Program-made: the position numbers and the translations under genes
Notes under the pieces: generated by a model
Seen by the model: only the letters and a program-made list of their open reading frames with translations
Told to the model about the DNA's origin: nothing
The model's database searches: none
Shown: positions 46,532 through 56,045 of the stretch, piece after piece
How the letters are laid out: every line of letters begins with the position of its first letter
How positions within the stretch are numbered: position 1 is the first letter of the stretch
Assembly (NCBI RefSeq): GCF_039645985.1
Contig: NZ_CP147919.1
Location: 2,480,001 to 2,544,000, forward strand
Length of the DNA stretch: 64,000 nt
Source: Sulfurimonas sp. HSL3-7
GTDB taxonomy: Bacteria; Campylobacterota; Campylobacteria; Campylobacterales; Sulfurimonadaceae
Direction: 5' to 3'

Positions 46532-47800
46532 TTATTTGAAAAGTGCATTACCTAAATATTCACCGTAGGCGATCTCGGTTTCTATCTCCAAGAGACGGTT
46601 ATATTTTGCAGTACGTTCACCACGTGCTGTTGAACCTGTTTTGATCTCGCCGCAGTTAAGCGCTACCGCGAAATCTGCGATGAAAGCATCTTCACTCTCA
46701 CCAGAGCGGTGGCTCATCACACACTTATAGCCGTTGCGTTGTGCCAGGCGGACTGTCAGCATCGTTTCAGACACAGAGCCGATCTGGTTCGGCTTGATCA
46801 GAATCGAGTTCGCGATACCTTTCGAAATGCCCTCAGCCAGGATATTGGCGTTCGTTACAAAAAGATCGTCGCCTACCAGCTGCACTTTATCAGCAAGTTT
46901 CTCTGTCAGGATCTTCCAACCGTCCCAGTCATCTTCGCTCAGACCGTCTTCGATTGAGACGATCGGGTATTTTGCACACAGCTCTTCATAATAGGCAACA
47001 AGCTCTTCAGAAGAGACTGTTCTGTTTTCAGACTCAAGACGGTAACCGCCGTCGACAACAAGTTCACTGGCTGCGACATCGAGAGCGATCGCGATCTGTT
47101 CACCCGCTTTGTAACCCGCTTTTTCGATCGCCTGAATAATCACTTGAATAGGCTCTTCATTCGAACTTAGATCCGGAGCGAAACCACCTTCATCCCCAAG
47201 AGCGGTATTATGGTTGGTGTCTTTCAAGACCTTTTTAAGGTTGTGATAGACTTCGGCAGATGCTTGCAGCGCAGAAGCAAAATCTTCAAAACCGACCGGC
47301 ATGATCATATATTCTTGAAAATCAACCGAGTTGTCTGCGTGTGAACCACCGTTGATAATGTTAAGCATTGGAGTAGGGTTGACCATAGCATTCGCACCAC
47401 CTAGGTAGCGGTAAAGCGGCATGTTCAAGCTTTTCGCCGCGGCTCTTGCAACTGCCATAGAGACACCGAGCACGGCATTAGCGCCAAGATTGGAGTAGTT
47501 CTCCGTCCCGTCAATCTCTTTCATCGTCGCATCGACGATCGCCTGGTTAAACGGGCTGAGGCCGATTAATGCATCTGCAATCTCACCATTGACATTGTTG
47601 ACTGCCTGAAGTACCCCTTTGCCCATATAGCGTTTGCCGCCGTCACGCAACTCCAGCGCTTCGCGCTTACCGGTACTAGCGCCCGAAGGTACGATCGCAC
47701 TCTCAACTGTACCGTCACTTAAAGCTACGGTTGCCTTTACTGTCGGATTCCCGCGAGAATCCATTACTTCCATTGCACTTACATTATCGATAAAAATCAT
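46532..47800 (-). CDS. eno: Enolase
   Basis: The 422-residue enzyme interconverts 2-phosphoglycerate and phosphoenolpyruvate. Landmarks are [28 protein letters not shown], the metal-binding ligands in [23 protein letters not shown] and [10 protein letters not shown], and [17 protein letters not shown]. Length is normal. Its ATG overlaps the recA stop codon by 4 nt, so eno is translated from the recA transcript. Confidence 0.97.
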   Translation of the reverse strand: MIFIDNVSAMEVMDSRGNPTVKATVALSDGTVESAIVPSGASTGKREALELRDGGKRYMGKGVLQAVNNVNGEIADALIGLSPFNQAIVDATMKEIDGTENYSNLGANAVLGVSMAVARAAAKSLNMPLYRYLGGANAMVNPTPMLNIINGGSHADNSVDFQEYMIMPVGFEDFASALQASAEVYHNLKKVLKDTNHNTALGDEGGFAPDLSSNEEPIQVIIQAIEKAGYKAGEQIAIALDVAASELVVDGGYRLESENRTVSSEELVAYYEELCAKYPIVSIEDGLSEDDWDGWKILTEKLADKVQLVGDDLFVTNANILAEGISKGIANSILIKPNQIGSVSETMLTVRLAQRNGYKCVMSHRSGESEDAFIADFAVALNCGEIKTGSTARGERTAKYNRLLEIETEIAYGEYLGNALFK

Positions 47801-48834
47801 ATATCTACATCCTCCAATTCTGATTGTTCAATGTCCATGACACTGCTTAGCCCCATGGCTGTTTTAATTTTTTCTTCTATCTCCGCTGCCAGCGCAGGAT
47901 CTTCTTTGAACGCCTCTTTGACCTTTTCTCGTCCCTGTCCGAGTTTTTTATCCCCGTACGAGAACCATGCACCGCTTTTGTCAATGATGTCCAGTTTCAC
48001 ACCGTAATCGACAAGCTCGCCCTCTTTCGAGATGCCTTCACCAAACATAATATCAAATTCTGCTTGTTTAAAAGGCGGCGCCACTTTATTTTTAACGATC
48101 TTTGCTTTTGTACGGTTACCGATAGAGGCTTCTGCCTGCTTAAGTGTTGCGATACGGCGGATATCGATGCGGACAGATGAATAGAATTTCAGCGCATTTC
48201 CGCCGGTCGTTGTTTCAGGTGAGCCATACCCCATCATACCGATCTTCATACGGATCTGGTTGATAAAGATAACCGTACAGTTCATCTTGTGCAGGACTGC
48301 CGTCAGCTTGCGCAGGGCTTTTGACATCAGACGTGCTTGGACACCCACCTGCTGATCGTTCATCTCGCCTTCTATCTCTACTTTCGGTGTCAATGCCGCC
48401 ACCGAGTCGATAATGATCAGATCGACAGCACCGGAACGTGCAATCGTCTCTACGATGTCTAACGCCTGCTCGCCATAATCTGGTTGAGAGACCAAAAGAT
48501 TGTCAACATCTACACCCAGATTCTTGGCATAGTTCACATCAAGTGCATGTTCGGCATCAATAAAAGCACAGACACCGCCCTGCTTCTGACACTCGGCCGT
48601 GATCTGCAGGGTCAATGTCGTTTTACCCGAACTCTCTGGACCATAGATCTCAATCACCCGGCCTTTCGGCACACCGCCTATGCCCAAAGCAAGATCAAGC
48701 CCCAAAGAACCGGTACTGATCGATTCGATCTTCTCTACCTCTTTGTCACCAAGGCGCATCAACGCCCCTTTTCCAAAGGCTTTGTCGATCTGCTTCATTG
48801 CAAGGTCAAGTGATTTTTGTTTATTTGCGTCCAT
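47797..48834 (-). CDS. recA: Recombinase RecA
   Basis: The 345-residue RecA has Walker [10 protein letters not shown] (about 66-74), Walker [14 protein letters not shown], the loop [14 protein letters not shown] and the DNA-binding loop [23 protein letters not shown]. It promotes strand exchange and repair. The ATG follows an AGAGGA site. The 5' region contains an 8-bp hairpin and, further up, a perfect 16-bp inverted repeat shared with mqnD. Campylobacterota generally lack LexA, so these palindromes do not look like SOS boxes. Confidence 0.97.
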   Translation of the reverse strand: MDANKQKSLDLAMKQIDKAFGKGALMRLGDKEVEKIESISTGSLGLDLALGIGGVPKGRVIEIYGPESSGKTTLTLQITAECQKQGGVCAFIDAEHALDVNYAKNLGVDVDNLLVSQPDYGEQALDIVETIARSGAVDLIIIDSVAALTPKVEIEGEMNDQQVGVQARLMSKALRKLTAVLHKMNCTVIFINQIRMKIGMMGYGSPETTTGGNALKFYSSVRIDIRRIATLKQAEASIGNRTKAKIVKNKVAPPFKQAEFDIMFGEGISKEGELVDYGVKLDIIDKSGAWFSYGDKKLGQGREKVKEAFKEDPALAAEIEEKIKTAMGLSSVMDIEQSELEDVDI

Positions 48835-48848
48835 TAATAATCCTCTAA

Positions 48849-48870
48849 TGAGACAGCTTCTACTGTCTCA
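48849..48870 (-). promoter_or_regulatory. Perfect hairpin in the recA mRNA leader
   Basis: TGAGACAG-CTTCTA-CTGTCTCA is a perfect 8-bp stem with a 6-nt loop, ending beside the recA AGAGGA ribosome-binding site. It lies within the transcript if the promoter is in the inverted repeat upstream. It could modulate recA translation or stability, or be a protein operator. Confidence 0.55.
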
Positions 48871-48889
48871 AATATATTTACTTATATTC

Positions 48890-48935
48890 TATGTCAAAAT
48901 GCAATAATATTTTACATTAATTGCATTTTGACATA
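48890..48935. promoter_or_regulatory. 16-bp perfect inverted repeat between recA and mqnD
   Basis: TATGTCAAAATGCAAT (48890-48905) is repeated exactly, inverted, at 48920-48935, with a 14-nt A/T spacer. Each arm contains TTGACA pointing outwards, toward recA and mqnD respectively. On the plus strand TAAACT follows TTGACA (48928-48933) by 17 nt. On the minus strand only weak -10 boxes are present. It could be a divergent promoter with a symmetric operator. Confidence 0.7.
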
Positions 48936-49045
48936 TTTCTGCAACTAAACTAAACTGCTCAAATCACAATAGTGTGTAATTTTAGCGTTCTTTGGTTAAA
49001 ATCAACATTACTATTAACCCATATTTACACAGATCAGGATACTTT

Positions 49046-49909
49046 TTGAAGAAAATGTTAATTGCCCACTCACCCGACGCCGACGACATCTTTATGTATT
49101 ATGCGATCAAGTTCGGCTGGGTGACCCAGGAGGATGTCGAATTTGACAATATCCCCCTCGATATTGAGACCCTGAATGTTGAAGCGCTCAAAGGGACCTA
49201 CGATATCTCCGCCATCAGTTTCGCCCTTTACCCGCATATCAGAGATGACTATGCCCTGCTTCGAACTGCTGTCAGCTTCGGCGAGGGTTACGGGCCAAAA
49301 CTGATCAAACGTAAAGATAAAACGCTCAAACGCAATTTCAAAGTTGCCCTGAGCGGAAAATATACGACCAATGCGATGCTCTTTCGCATTGCCTACCCGA
49401 ATGCACGCCCAGTCTACATGGACTTTTTGGAGATCGAAGAGGCCGTTCGCAGCGGCAAGGTCGATGCCGGAGTGCTGATCCACGAGAGCATCCTCACCTT
49501 CGGCGACGAACTCGAGGTCGAACGCGAAATCTGGGACATCTGGCAGGAACTTGCCGGTACCGATCTGCCGCTGCCGCTCGGCGGTATGGCGATACGCCGT
49601 TCTCTTCCGCTGACCAAGGCGATCGCTTTTGAAGAGACCCTGACCGAAGCCGTCAAAGTGGCCCGGGAAAGAAAAGAGGAGCTCTGCGACCGGCTGGTCA
49701 AAGAGAAGCTTGTCCGCATTGAAGGGGCGACCCTGGACAAGTATCTGGAACTCTATGCCAACGACGATTCGGTCGAGCTCAGTCAACTTCAACTCAAAGC
49801 GATCGACAAGCTGTTTGAACTGGGCTTCCAACACGGTTTCTACGACACCCTCGTCAAAGCCGAAGACTATCTGATCCCCCGCGAATACAGCCAGCTGCGC
49901 CACAGCTGA
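49046..49909 (+). CDS. mqnD: 1,4-dihydroxy-6-naphthoate synthase (futalosine menaquinone pathway)
   Basis: The 287-residue protein has the MqnD start MLIAHSPDADDIFMYYAIK, the DISAISFALYPHIRDDYALL segment and GEGYGPKLI, followed by DAGVLIHES and LPLPLGGMAIRR. MqnD cleaves cyclic dehypoxanthine futalosine to 1,4-dihydroxy-6-naphthoate in menaquinone synthesis, the pathway used by this phylum. TTG 49046 is chosen because AGGA lies 6 nt upstream; ATG 49055 is the alternative. murB follows after 7 nt. Confidence 0.92.
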   Translation: MKKMLIAHSPDADDIFMYYAIKFGWVTQEDVEFDNIPLDIETLNVEALKGTYDISAISFALYPHIRDDYALLRTAVSFGEGYGPKLIKRKDKTLKRNFKVALSGKYTTNAMLFRIAYPNARPVYMDFLEIEEAVRSGKVDAGVLIHESILTFGDELEVEREIWDIWQELAGTDLPLPLGGMAIRRSLPLTKAIAFEETLTEAVKVARERKEELCDRLVKEKLVRIEGATLDKYLELYANDDSVELSQLQLKAIDKLFELGFQHGFYDTLVKAEDYLIPREYSQLRHS

Positions 49910-49916
49910 TCTGCAT

Positions 49917-50780
49917 ATGGAACCCTCCAAAATGGTGCATAACGAAAAGAGAGCCTCTTTCAAGCGTATCGACTTTTCCAAATTCAGCTCTATCCGTGTC
50001 GGACCTCTTGCCGACGTCTATATGATCGACAGTTTCGATTACCCCGAAGATGCCTACCTCATAGGTTCCGCCAACAACCTGCTGGTCGGCCCCCAGCACC
50101 CGCTGTTGATGAAGCTTTCCAAAGCCTTTGACTACATCAAAATCAAAGACGGCAAACTCTGCATCGGCGCGGCCACCCCCGGAGGAAAGATCGTCTCATT
50201 CTGCAGGAAGCACAACATCGCCAATTTCGAGTTCATCGCCCACCTTCCAGGCACGCTTGGCGGAATGCTGCAGATGAATGCCGGGCTCAAAGAATATGAG
50301 ATCTTCAACCACCTCCACAGCATCCGTTTCAAAGAGGGATACCGTCTGCGCGATGAGATCAAATACGGCTACAGAAAAACCGATATCGATGAAGTCGCTT
50401 TCGAAGGGGTCTTCGAAATAGCGGAGGGCTTTGACATATCAAAGATCGAGATGTTCAGACAAATGCGCTCCAACCAGCCCCACGATCCAAGTGCCGGCAG
50501 TTTCTTTAAAAACCCGCCGGGGGATCATGCCGGGCGCCTGATCGAAGCGGTCGGGCTCAAAGGGCATAAGATCGGCAACATGGCCTTCAGTGAGATGCAT
50601 GCCAATTTTATGGTCAACCTCGGCGGCGGTACATTTGATGAGGCGATTGCGCTGATGCAGCTGGCCCAACAAAAGGTCTATGAACACTTCGGCCTCTGGC
50701 TTGAGAACGAGGTGGCCATCATCGACAGCCGCTTTATGGGCGACAACGATCCCTCGAAGCCTCCTAGAAGCGGACTGTAA
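49917..50780 (+). CDS. murB: UDP-N-acetylenolpyruvoylglucosamine reductase
   Basis: The 287-residue flavoprotein makes UDP-N-acetylmuramate for peptidoglycan. It has the type II MurB core: FSSIRVGPLADVYMID, GGMLQMNAGLKEYEI, DPSAGSFFKNPPGDHAGRLIEAVGLKGHKIGNMAFSEMHANFMVN, with the catalytic Ser in GSFFKN. The start is uncertain; ATG 49932 (MVHNEKRASF) is also possible, and neither has a strong site. The 3' end overlaps the convergent porin-like gene by 17 nt. Confidence 0.92.
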   Translation: MEPSKMVHNEKRASFKRIDFSKFSSIRVGPLADVYMIDSFDYPEDAYLIGSANNLLVGPQHPLLMKLSKAFDYIKIKDGKLCIGAATPGGKIVSFCRKHNIANFEFIAHLPGTLGGMLQMNAGLKEYEIFNHLHSIRFKEGYRLRDEIKYGYRKTDIDEVAFEGVFEIAEGFDISKIEMFRQMRSNQPHDPSAGSFFKNPPGDHAGRLIEAVGLKGHKIGNMAFSEMHANFMVNLGGGTFDEAIALMQLAQQKVYEHFGLWLENEVAIIDSRFMGDNDPSKPPRSGL

Positions 50781-51576
50781 CGCCGCCGTAGAGACCGGAG
50801 AAGGTCACGTCGCTCTCCGTCTTGCCCGAGATGATCGGGGCGATGATATCGCTCTGATTCCCCACGACCTTGATCCGCTCGATGCGGTAGCCCAGCTCCA
50901 GACCGGGTTTAAAAAGCGCAAAGAGGTCCAGCGTGTAATCCGCTTTGAGACGGATATCATACACGGTTGAGCTGCCGTCCGTAATGAATTTCCCGTCCGC
51001 CTCCACACCTAGACCTTTTAGCGGAAGATCGGCACGCCCTCTCACATAGAGCATCGGGATCAAAGAGCCCGAACCCTCGTCCAGCTCGATCTCTTTGTAG
51101 CCCGCAGCATCGACCGTGTATCGGGATATCACGTATTTCAGATCCGCACCCAGATCAAGCGTCAGCCAGAACGCCCTGTCAAGCAGGTTGTAAAAAAGGA
51201 TAGCATCGTACTGCTGCAGGAGGAGTTCGCTCTCTACCCCTGTGACAGTCGTATTTATTGTGTCGAAAGGGAAGGTGGTAGAGAGGCTTTCGACATCGAC
51301 GCTGGTGCCGCTGCTTTTCAGATCGACATACTCCAGACGTAGATTCGGGAGGATCGGCAACGGGTGCCGGACAACGATATAGAGATAGGGTGCTGTTTTG
51401 TCTTTATGGCTGCCGATGTTGTCTCTGAGCAGCAGCGTCTCATTAAACGTCTCCGTAATCGTCCCACGGGCGGCACTGTTCCATGAACCGACAGCTGCAT
51501 CAAAACGCCAGAACTCTGCCGCAGCCGGTAGAGAGACGAACAGAAACATAGACAATATTTTGAACAGATGTCGCAT
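50764..51576 (-). CDS. TIGR04219-like outer-membrane protein, paralogue A
   Basis: The 270-residue beta-barrel has a signal peptide (HLFKILSMFLFVSLPAAAE) and the family features EFWRFDAAVGSWN, HPLPILPNLRLEY, QQYDAILFYNLLDRAFWLTLDLGADLKY and a C-terminal GLYGGVTVRF. It shares this layout with its neighbour at 51736-52497, so they arose by tandem duplication. Function unknown. ATG 51576 is chosen because AAGGGG lies 6 nt upstream. Its 3' end overlaps murB by 17 nt. Confidence 0.83.
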   Translation of the reverse strand: MRHLFKILSMFLFVSLPAAAEFWRFDAAVGSWNSAARGTITETFNETLLLRDNIGSHKDKTAPYLYIVVRHPLPILPNLRLEYVDLKSSGTSVDVESLSTTFPFDTINTTVTGVESELLLQQYDAILFYNLLDRAFWLTLDLGADLKYVISRYTVDAAGYKEIELDEGSGSLIPMLYVRGRADLPLKGLGVEADGKFITDGSSTVYDIRLKADYTLDLFALFKPGLELGYRIERIKVVGNQSDIIAPIISGKTESDVTFSGLYGGVTVRF

Positions 51577-51735
51577 CAGCACCCCTTTTTATAGGACACG
51601 AATTATACCTTTGCCCCAAAAATATAATCATCAATTATCTGTATTAATACTTTTATTTATAATAATAGAAAGGAAGAATGTTTGCAAGAGAAACGTGAAC
51701 AGAAATGTTCACGCATAAACAGTGTTATACAGGTG

Positions 51736-52497
51736 TTAAAAACGCACCATCAGACCGCCGTAGACACCCGAGAATGTCGTGTCAAGATCCGCGTCCATAC
51801 CGATACTTCCCGCATCCAGTTTAATCTGCTGGTAGCGGTAACCTATCTCCAGGCCAGGCTGAACCACCGGAATGAAGTCCATCGTATAGTCGAGCTTGAT
51901 CTGAGCATCGACCACCGTATTGTCACTGTAAGATACCCCTCTTGCGATCGCTTCGATACCGATGTTGGTCACCGGGATCTGCACGCGTCCACGCAGGTAG
52001 GCCATCGGCATCACGATGTCAAAGTCTTCGTCTACAGCTATTGCTGTCGCCGAACTCTCTTTTAGATTGTAATTTCCGTCAATAAACTTCACATCCAGAC
52101 CGAGATCGATCGTCGACCAGAAGGTGTTGTCCAGGATGTTGTAGTAAAGGACAGCGTCATACTGCTTCAGAGAGAGCGTGTTATTAACATTGGCATAATT
52201 TTCACCATCCCAGGTCAAGTCTGTCACTTTTCCGTCAAAACCAGTATCGGCATATTCCAGACGCAGGTTCGGCAGAATCGGAACCGGATGTTTCAGATAG
52301 ACCCACACGTACATGTTTGTCGATGCATCAAAACCGGCATTGTCGACAACATCAAACGATGAGTTTCCAGCATATTTGATCGTACCTTCAGGTGATGTCT
52401 GCCAGGCACCGACGGCACCTTCAACACGCATAAAATCTGCGTTTGCAGCCGTTGCCAGCAGCGCTGATGTCGCTGCGATCGAGAGTAGTTTCTTCAT
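51736..52497 (-). CDS. TIGR04219-like outer-membrane protein, paralogue B
   Basis: The 253-residue outer-membrane barrel has a signal peptide ending at ATAANA-D and the same motifs as paralogue A: DFMRVEGAVGAWQ, HPVPILPNLRLEY, KQYDAVLYYNILDNTFWSTIDLGLDVKF, and the C-terminal GVYGGLMVRF. AAGGAAAC precedes the ATG. The two are separate transcription candidates divided by 159 nt of A/T-rich sequence. Confidence 0.85.
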   Translation of the reverse strand: MKKLLSIAATSALLATAANADFMRVEGAVGAWQTSPEGTIKYAGNSSFDVVDNAGFDASTNMYVWVYLKHPVPILPNLRLEYADTGFDGKVTDLTWDGENYANVNNTLSLKQYDAVLYYNILDNTFWSTIDLGLDVKFIDGNYNLKESSATAIAVDEDFDIVMPMAYLRGRVQIPVTNIGIEAIARGVSYSDNTVVDAQIKLDYTMDFIPVVQPGLEIGYRYQQIKLDAGSIGMDADLDTTFSGVYGGLMVRF

Positions 52498-52605
52498 TCT
52501 GTTTCCTTAAATATCCACATCTAAAAATGTGATATAAATTTGATATCCGGAGTTTATCAGAGTAAAGTTAAAAAGAAAGAAAATTGGAAAGTAAGATTGA
52601 AGATA

Positions 52606-52653
52606 CTCTCCTTAACGGAGAGCATATGCTACAAGAAGAAGGGCTCTTCTTGT
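52606..52653 (-). terminator. Two tandem hairpins after tpx
   Basis: ACAAGAAGA-AGGGC-TCTTCTTGT (52631-52653, 9-bp stem) and CTCTCC-TTAAC-GGAGAG (52606-52622, 6-bp stem) follow the tpx stop codon on the minus strand. T-rich sequence follows. Together they are a plausible terminator. Confidence 0.65.
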
Positions 52654-52664
52654 TTAACGTGTAA

Positions 52665-53168
52665 TTATTTTACAGCGTTAAGTGCAGAATCGTAGTCAGG
52701 CTCTGCAGTGATTTCTGGAACGATCTCTTTGTATGTTACAACACCGTTTTCATCGATAGCGAAGATCGCACGGCAAGTTACACCCGCAAGTGCACCGTCA
52801 GCGATAAGAACACCGTAAGCGTTCGCGAAATCTTTGTTACGGAAGTCAGAAGCAACAGTTAGGTTGTCAATACCTTCAGCTGAACAAAAACGGCCTGAAG
52901 CAAATGGAAGGTCCATAGAAACAACAGTTGTTTTTACACCTTCAAGCTCAGATGCACGTTTGTTGAAGTTACGTGTCTCAGTAGCACATACTGCAGTGTC
53001 GAGTGAAGGAACAACGATGATAAGTTGTTTAACACCTTGAGCACCACCGACTTTTACGTCAGCAAGACCTTCAGAGTTTACTACTGTTACTTCTGGTGCT
53101 TTATCACCAACATTTACTTCATTTCCAGCTAGGTTAACTGTATTACCTTTTAACATTGTAGTTGCCAT
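52665..53168 (-). CDS. tpx: Thiol peroxidase
   Basis: This 167-residue atypical 2-Cys peroxiredoxin has peroxidatic Cys in PSLDTAVCATETRNFN (about 61) and resolving Cys in GRFCSAEG (about 95). The opening ATTMLKGNTVNLAGNEVNVGDKAP is typical of Tpx. It detoxifies H2O2 and alkyl hydroperoxides with thioredoxin as donor. Strong codon bias suggests high expression. AGGAGCCCAAT precedes the ATG. Confidence 0.96.
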   Translation of the reverse strand: MATTMLKGNTVNLAGNEVNVGDKAPEVTVVNSEGLADVKVGGAQGVKQLIIVVPSLDTAVCATETRNFNKRASELEGVKTTVVSMDLPFASGRFCSAEGIDNLTVASDFRNKDFANAYGVLIADGALAGVTCRAIFAIDENGVVTYKEIVPEITAEPDYDSALNAVK

Positions 53169-53291
53169 ATTGGGCTCCTGTTTTTTAGTTTATGCCGAAA
53201 TACTACACGAATATATGTAATCTTTATCTTAACGACTTTAAGGTTCGGTTTAGCTAAGTTGCATTTAAGAATAGGATAAAAATTATCCTAT

Positions 53292-54269
53292 TTAGAGTGG
53301 TGCTCTTGGTGTTGCCTGTAGTTGGTGAAGTGAAGTGAATGCTTTTTCGAGATACATCTCAACGGCAACACGACCGATCATCGCCGCATTGTCCGAGCAG
53401 TATTTGAGTTCTGCCAGATAGAGCGATGCGCCGTAAGGAGCGATCATCGCCTCCACTTTGTTCCTCAGATAGAGGTTGGCGCTTGCGCCGCCGACAATAG
53501 CAAAGTTCTTCGGCGGATGATCGACCAGATACTTTTTGATCTTGCGGATCAGATGCTCTGTCGCCACCTCCTGAAAAGAGGCTGCGATATCGGCATAATC
53601 CGTTTCGCTTCCCTCTTCGACCGCCAGGCGCACCGCATTCTTGATGCCGGAGTAGGAGAAGGCGAAATCTTTTTTCTGCTGAAGCGGGATCGTGAAACCG
53701 TAACGTTTCGGGTCGCCCTCTTTCGCCAGTTTCTCGATGACCGGACCGCCGGGATAAGCCAGTCCCATCATCTTGGCGACCTTGTCAAAGCTCTCGCCGA
53801 AACTGTCATCCATCGTGCTTGCCACCGTCTTCATCTCATTGAGTGACTTCACCTCCACCACCTGGGTGTGCCCGCCGGAGACCAGCAGAACAGTTTGCGG
53901 GAATACCGCCTCTTTGTCGACAAAAAGCGAGTAGATATGACCTTTAAGATGGTTCACGGCGATGAGCGGAAGATCGAGCGTCACGCTGAGCGCTTTCGCC
54001 ATCGTGATACCCTCCATCAAGGTCACGGCAAGACCCGGGGCGTTGGTCACCGCGATTGCTTTTAGCTGCCTGAAATAAGGTTTGCACTCTTCCAGAATCC
54101 GGGGCAAAGCCTCGGCATGCAGACGCGACGCCAGCTCGGGAACCACCCCGCCATACACCGCATGTTCCAGCTCCTGGGAGATCTTTTTGTGAAAGATCAG
54201 CTTTTTGGTAGCAATATCGGTAATGGCGATAGAACTGTCATCGCAAGATGATTCGATCGATAGGATCAT
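53292..54269 (-). CDS. tsaD: tRNA N6-threonylcarbamoyladenosine transferase catalytic subunit
   Basis: The 325-residue TsaD makes t6A37 in ANN-decoding tRNAs. It has [16 protein letters not shown], the metal-binding HLKGH ([10 protein letters not shown]), VSGGHTQVV and the C-terminal [14 protein letters not shown] 54269 is the family start and has GAGG/AGGA just upstream; a longer in-frame start at 54299 is unlikely because the added residues overlap the hydrolase stop codon. It follows the hydrolase gene by 19 nt. Confidence 0.96.
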   Translation of the reverse strand: MILSIESSCDDSSIAITDIATKKLIFHKKISQELEHAVYGGVVPELASRLHAEALPRILEECKPYFRQLKAIAVTNAPGLAVTLMEGITMAKALSVTLDLPLIAVNHLKGHIYSLFVDKEAVFPQTVLLVSGGHTQVVEVKSLNEMKTVASTMDDSFGESFDKVAKMMGLAYPGGPVIEKLAKEGDPKRYGFTIPLQQKKDFAFSYSGIKNAVRLAVEEGSETDYADIAASFQEVATEHLIRKIKKYLVDHPPKNFAIVGGASANLYLRNKVEAMIAPYGASLYLAELKYCSDNAAMIGRVAVEMYLEKAFTSLHQLQATPRAPL

Positions 54270-54288
54270 TCCTGTACCTCGTTTCTCT

Positions 54289-54828
54289 TCACGCTTCACC
54301 CTTTACCCATTTGATAACCCACGGCCATTCACCGAAACCGCTCTCGGCATTGATATGGCCTGCATTCTCAAGCACCTTCATCTCGACACCCAGAGCTTTT
54401 TGAAGCTCAACCGCTTCTGCCGCTGTCATGTAAGGGTCATTATCAGAGGTGACCAGCATCGCCTCTTTGGCAAAAAGCTCTTTGGGCGGTTCGACCTGGA
54501 AAAAGCTTTTAATGGTGTCAAGCTCCAGATCAAGACGCGGCGGTGCCACCAGCAGCAGCCGTTTTACCGTCTCAATCTCACCCTCATTGCAGAGATGGAA
54601 CCAGAGGGTATTGGCGAGCGAGTGGCAGATAACGACATCGGGTCTGAACTCTTTCAAAAGAGCTTTGACCTGTTTCATCCAGCGGTTCTTTGTCGGAAAG
54701 TGGGGATGGTCGAGCAGTGGAAAAGCGACCGTGCCGTAATTTTTTGCGATCTCTCCGGCGAGCCAGGCCTGCCAGTGCGGGTAGTCACTCCCGCCCCAGC
54801 CGTGCAGCAGTAGGACCTTCTCTCTCAT
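54289..54828 (-). CDS. RBBP9/YdeN-like serine hydrolase
   Basis: This 179-residue alpha/beta hydrolase has the oxyanion motif [19 protein letters not shown], nucleophile Ser in [11 protein letters not shown] (variant of HSLGG), and C-terminal acid/His in SDNDPYMTA and [17 protein letters not shown]. The family name fits the pattern HGxGGS..HWQ and HSLG; substrates are not known. Its ATG overlaps the dxr stop codon (ATGA), so it is translationally coupled to dxr. tsaD follows. Confidence 0.85.
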   Translation of the reverse strand: MREKVLLLHGWGGSDYPHWQAWLAGEIAKNYGTVAFPLLDHPHFPTKNRWMKQVKALLKEFRPDVVICHSLANTLWFHLCNEGEIETVKRLLLVAPPRLDLELDTIKSFFQVEPPKELFAKEAMLVTSDNDPYMTAAEAVELQKALGVEMKVLENAGHINAESGFGEWPWVIKWVKGEA

Positions 54829-55898
54829 CCCATCGCCTTGATGTAGCGGCGCACTTCGGCATCGATGAGGAAGACCTCCTCAATGTTCTCCGGCTCCCGT
54901 GTAAAGTGCTCGAACGCATGGATCACCCGTTTGGAGATATCCAGAAAGCCGATCTTGCCCTCCACATAAAGCTCGATCGCCGCTTCATTGGCCGCATTGA
55001 TCACCACACCGCGTTTGGGATGTGCCAGCAGCTCTTTACGGATCTGCCAGATAGGGTAGCGCTCCGTCGTGATCTCACGGAACTCCAGCGAACCGACTTC
55101 AAGCAGATTGACCGGTTTCAGGATCTCCGCATCGGAGCGCCCCATTACGGCGTAGGCGATAGGCAGTTGCATATTGGCTTTTGCAAAATGCGCGGTCGTC
55201 GAACCGTCCTGGTAGTCGATAAGCGCATGGATCAGCGACTTTGTCTCGATGACGGCATCGTACTCCCCTTCGCCGAAGAGCCAGCGCGCCTCCAGGAGTT
55301 CGAACATCTTGTTCATCATCGACGCGCTGTCGATCGTAATCTTCTGTCCCATCGCCCAGTTGGGGTGGTTGAGCGCGTCTTGCAGGGTCGCATTTTTGAT
55401 CTTTTCTATCGGCCAGTCGCGAAAAGCGCCGCCGCTGGCCGTGATAAGCATCCGCTCGACCGGACGCTCCGTAGTGTGCAGATACCATAGCCCGAAATGC
55501 TCGCTGTCGATCGGCTGTATCATTGAGGTGTCGATAAAGGCCCCGCCGGCCACAAGGGACTCTTTGTTGGCAAGAGCGACCCGCTTGCCCGTCTCGATCG
55601 CCTTGAGCGTCGGACGCAGCCCCAGAAAACCGACCAGCGCATTGACGACCAGCTCGCTTTGCGAATCTTCGATCACCTCCAGAATGGCCGCTTCGCCCTG
55701 CAGAACGTGGGGATGATTGACCAAGGACACATCAGAATTTTCACCGATCACGACCACCGAGGGGCGATGCGTTTCGATCTGGCGGTTTAGGAGGGAAATA
55801 TTGTTGCCGGCAACCAGGACATCGACATTGAGATCAAACTTTTTTGCGATCTCAAGCGTGTTGACCCCGATGGAACCGGTTGAGCCGAGAACGATCAA
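54825..55898 (-). CDS. dxr: 1-deoxy-D-xylulose 5-phosphate reductoisomerase
   Basis: The 357-residue NADPH enzyme converts DXP to MEP in isoprenoid synthesis. It has VLGSTGSIGVNTLEI, LANKESLVAGG, the metal/substrate segments PIDSEHFGLWY and ITASGGAFRD, and HPNWAMGQKITIDSASMMNK. TTG 55898 is the likely start; GGAG lies 7 nt upstream. A 147-nt hairpin-rich gap, including GCCAAAG/CTTTGGC near 55991, separates it from cdsA upstream. Confidence 0.95.
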   Translation of the reverse strand: MIVLGSTGSIGVNTLEIAKKFDLNVDVLVAGNNISLLNRQIETHRPSVVVIGENSDVSLVNHPHVLQGEAAILEVIEDSQSELVVNALVGFLGLRPTLKAIETGKRVALANKESLVAGGAFIDTSMIQPIDSEHFGLWYLHTTERPVERMLITASGGAFRDWPIEKIKNATLQDALNHPNWAMGQKITIDSASMMNKMFELLEARWLFGEGEYDAVIETKSLIHALIDYQDGSTTAHFAKANMQLPIAYAVMGRSDAEILKPVNLLEVGSLEFREITTERYPIWQIRKELLAHPKRGVVINAANEAAIELYVEGKIGFLDISKRVIHAFEHFTREPENIEEVFLIDAEVRRYIKAMG

Positions 55899-56045
55899 TT
55901 TTCCACTCCATAAGTTTTTGCGACCTCAAAAGACAAGAAGCACAAGGTGCTATGAGCCCTCTGCTGAAGAGAACACAGCGTTAGCGCAGCCAAAGTGACT
56001 TTGTTGCTTTGGCGTGTAAAATGAATATCAGCGAGGACAATCACT

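Noticed and set aside
48849-48935. A LexA SOS box at recA
   Set aside because: Neither palindrome resembles known LexA sites, and the phylum generally lacks LexA.
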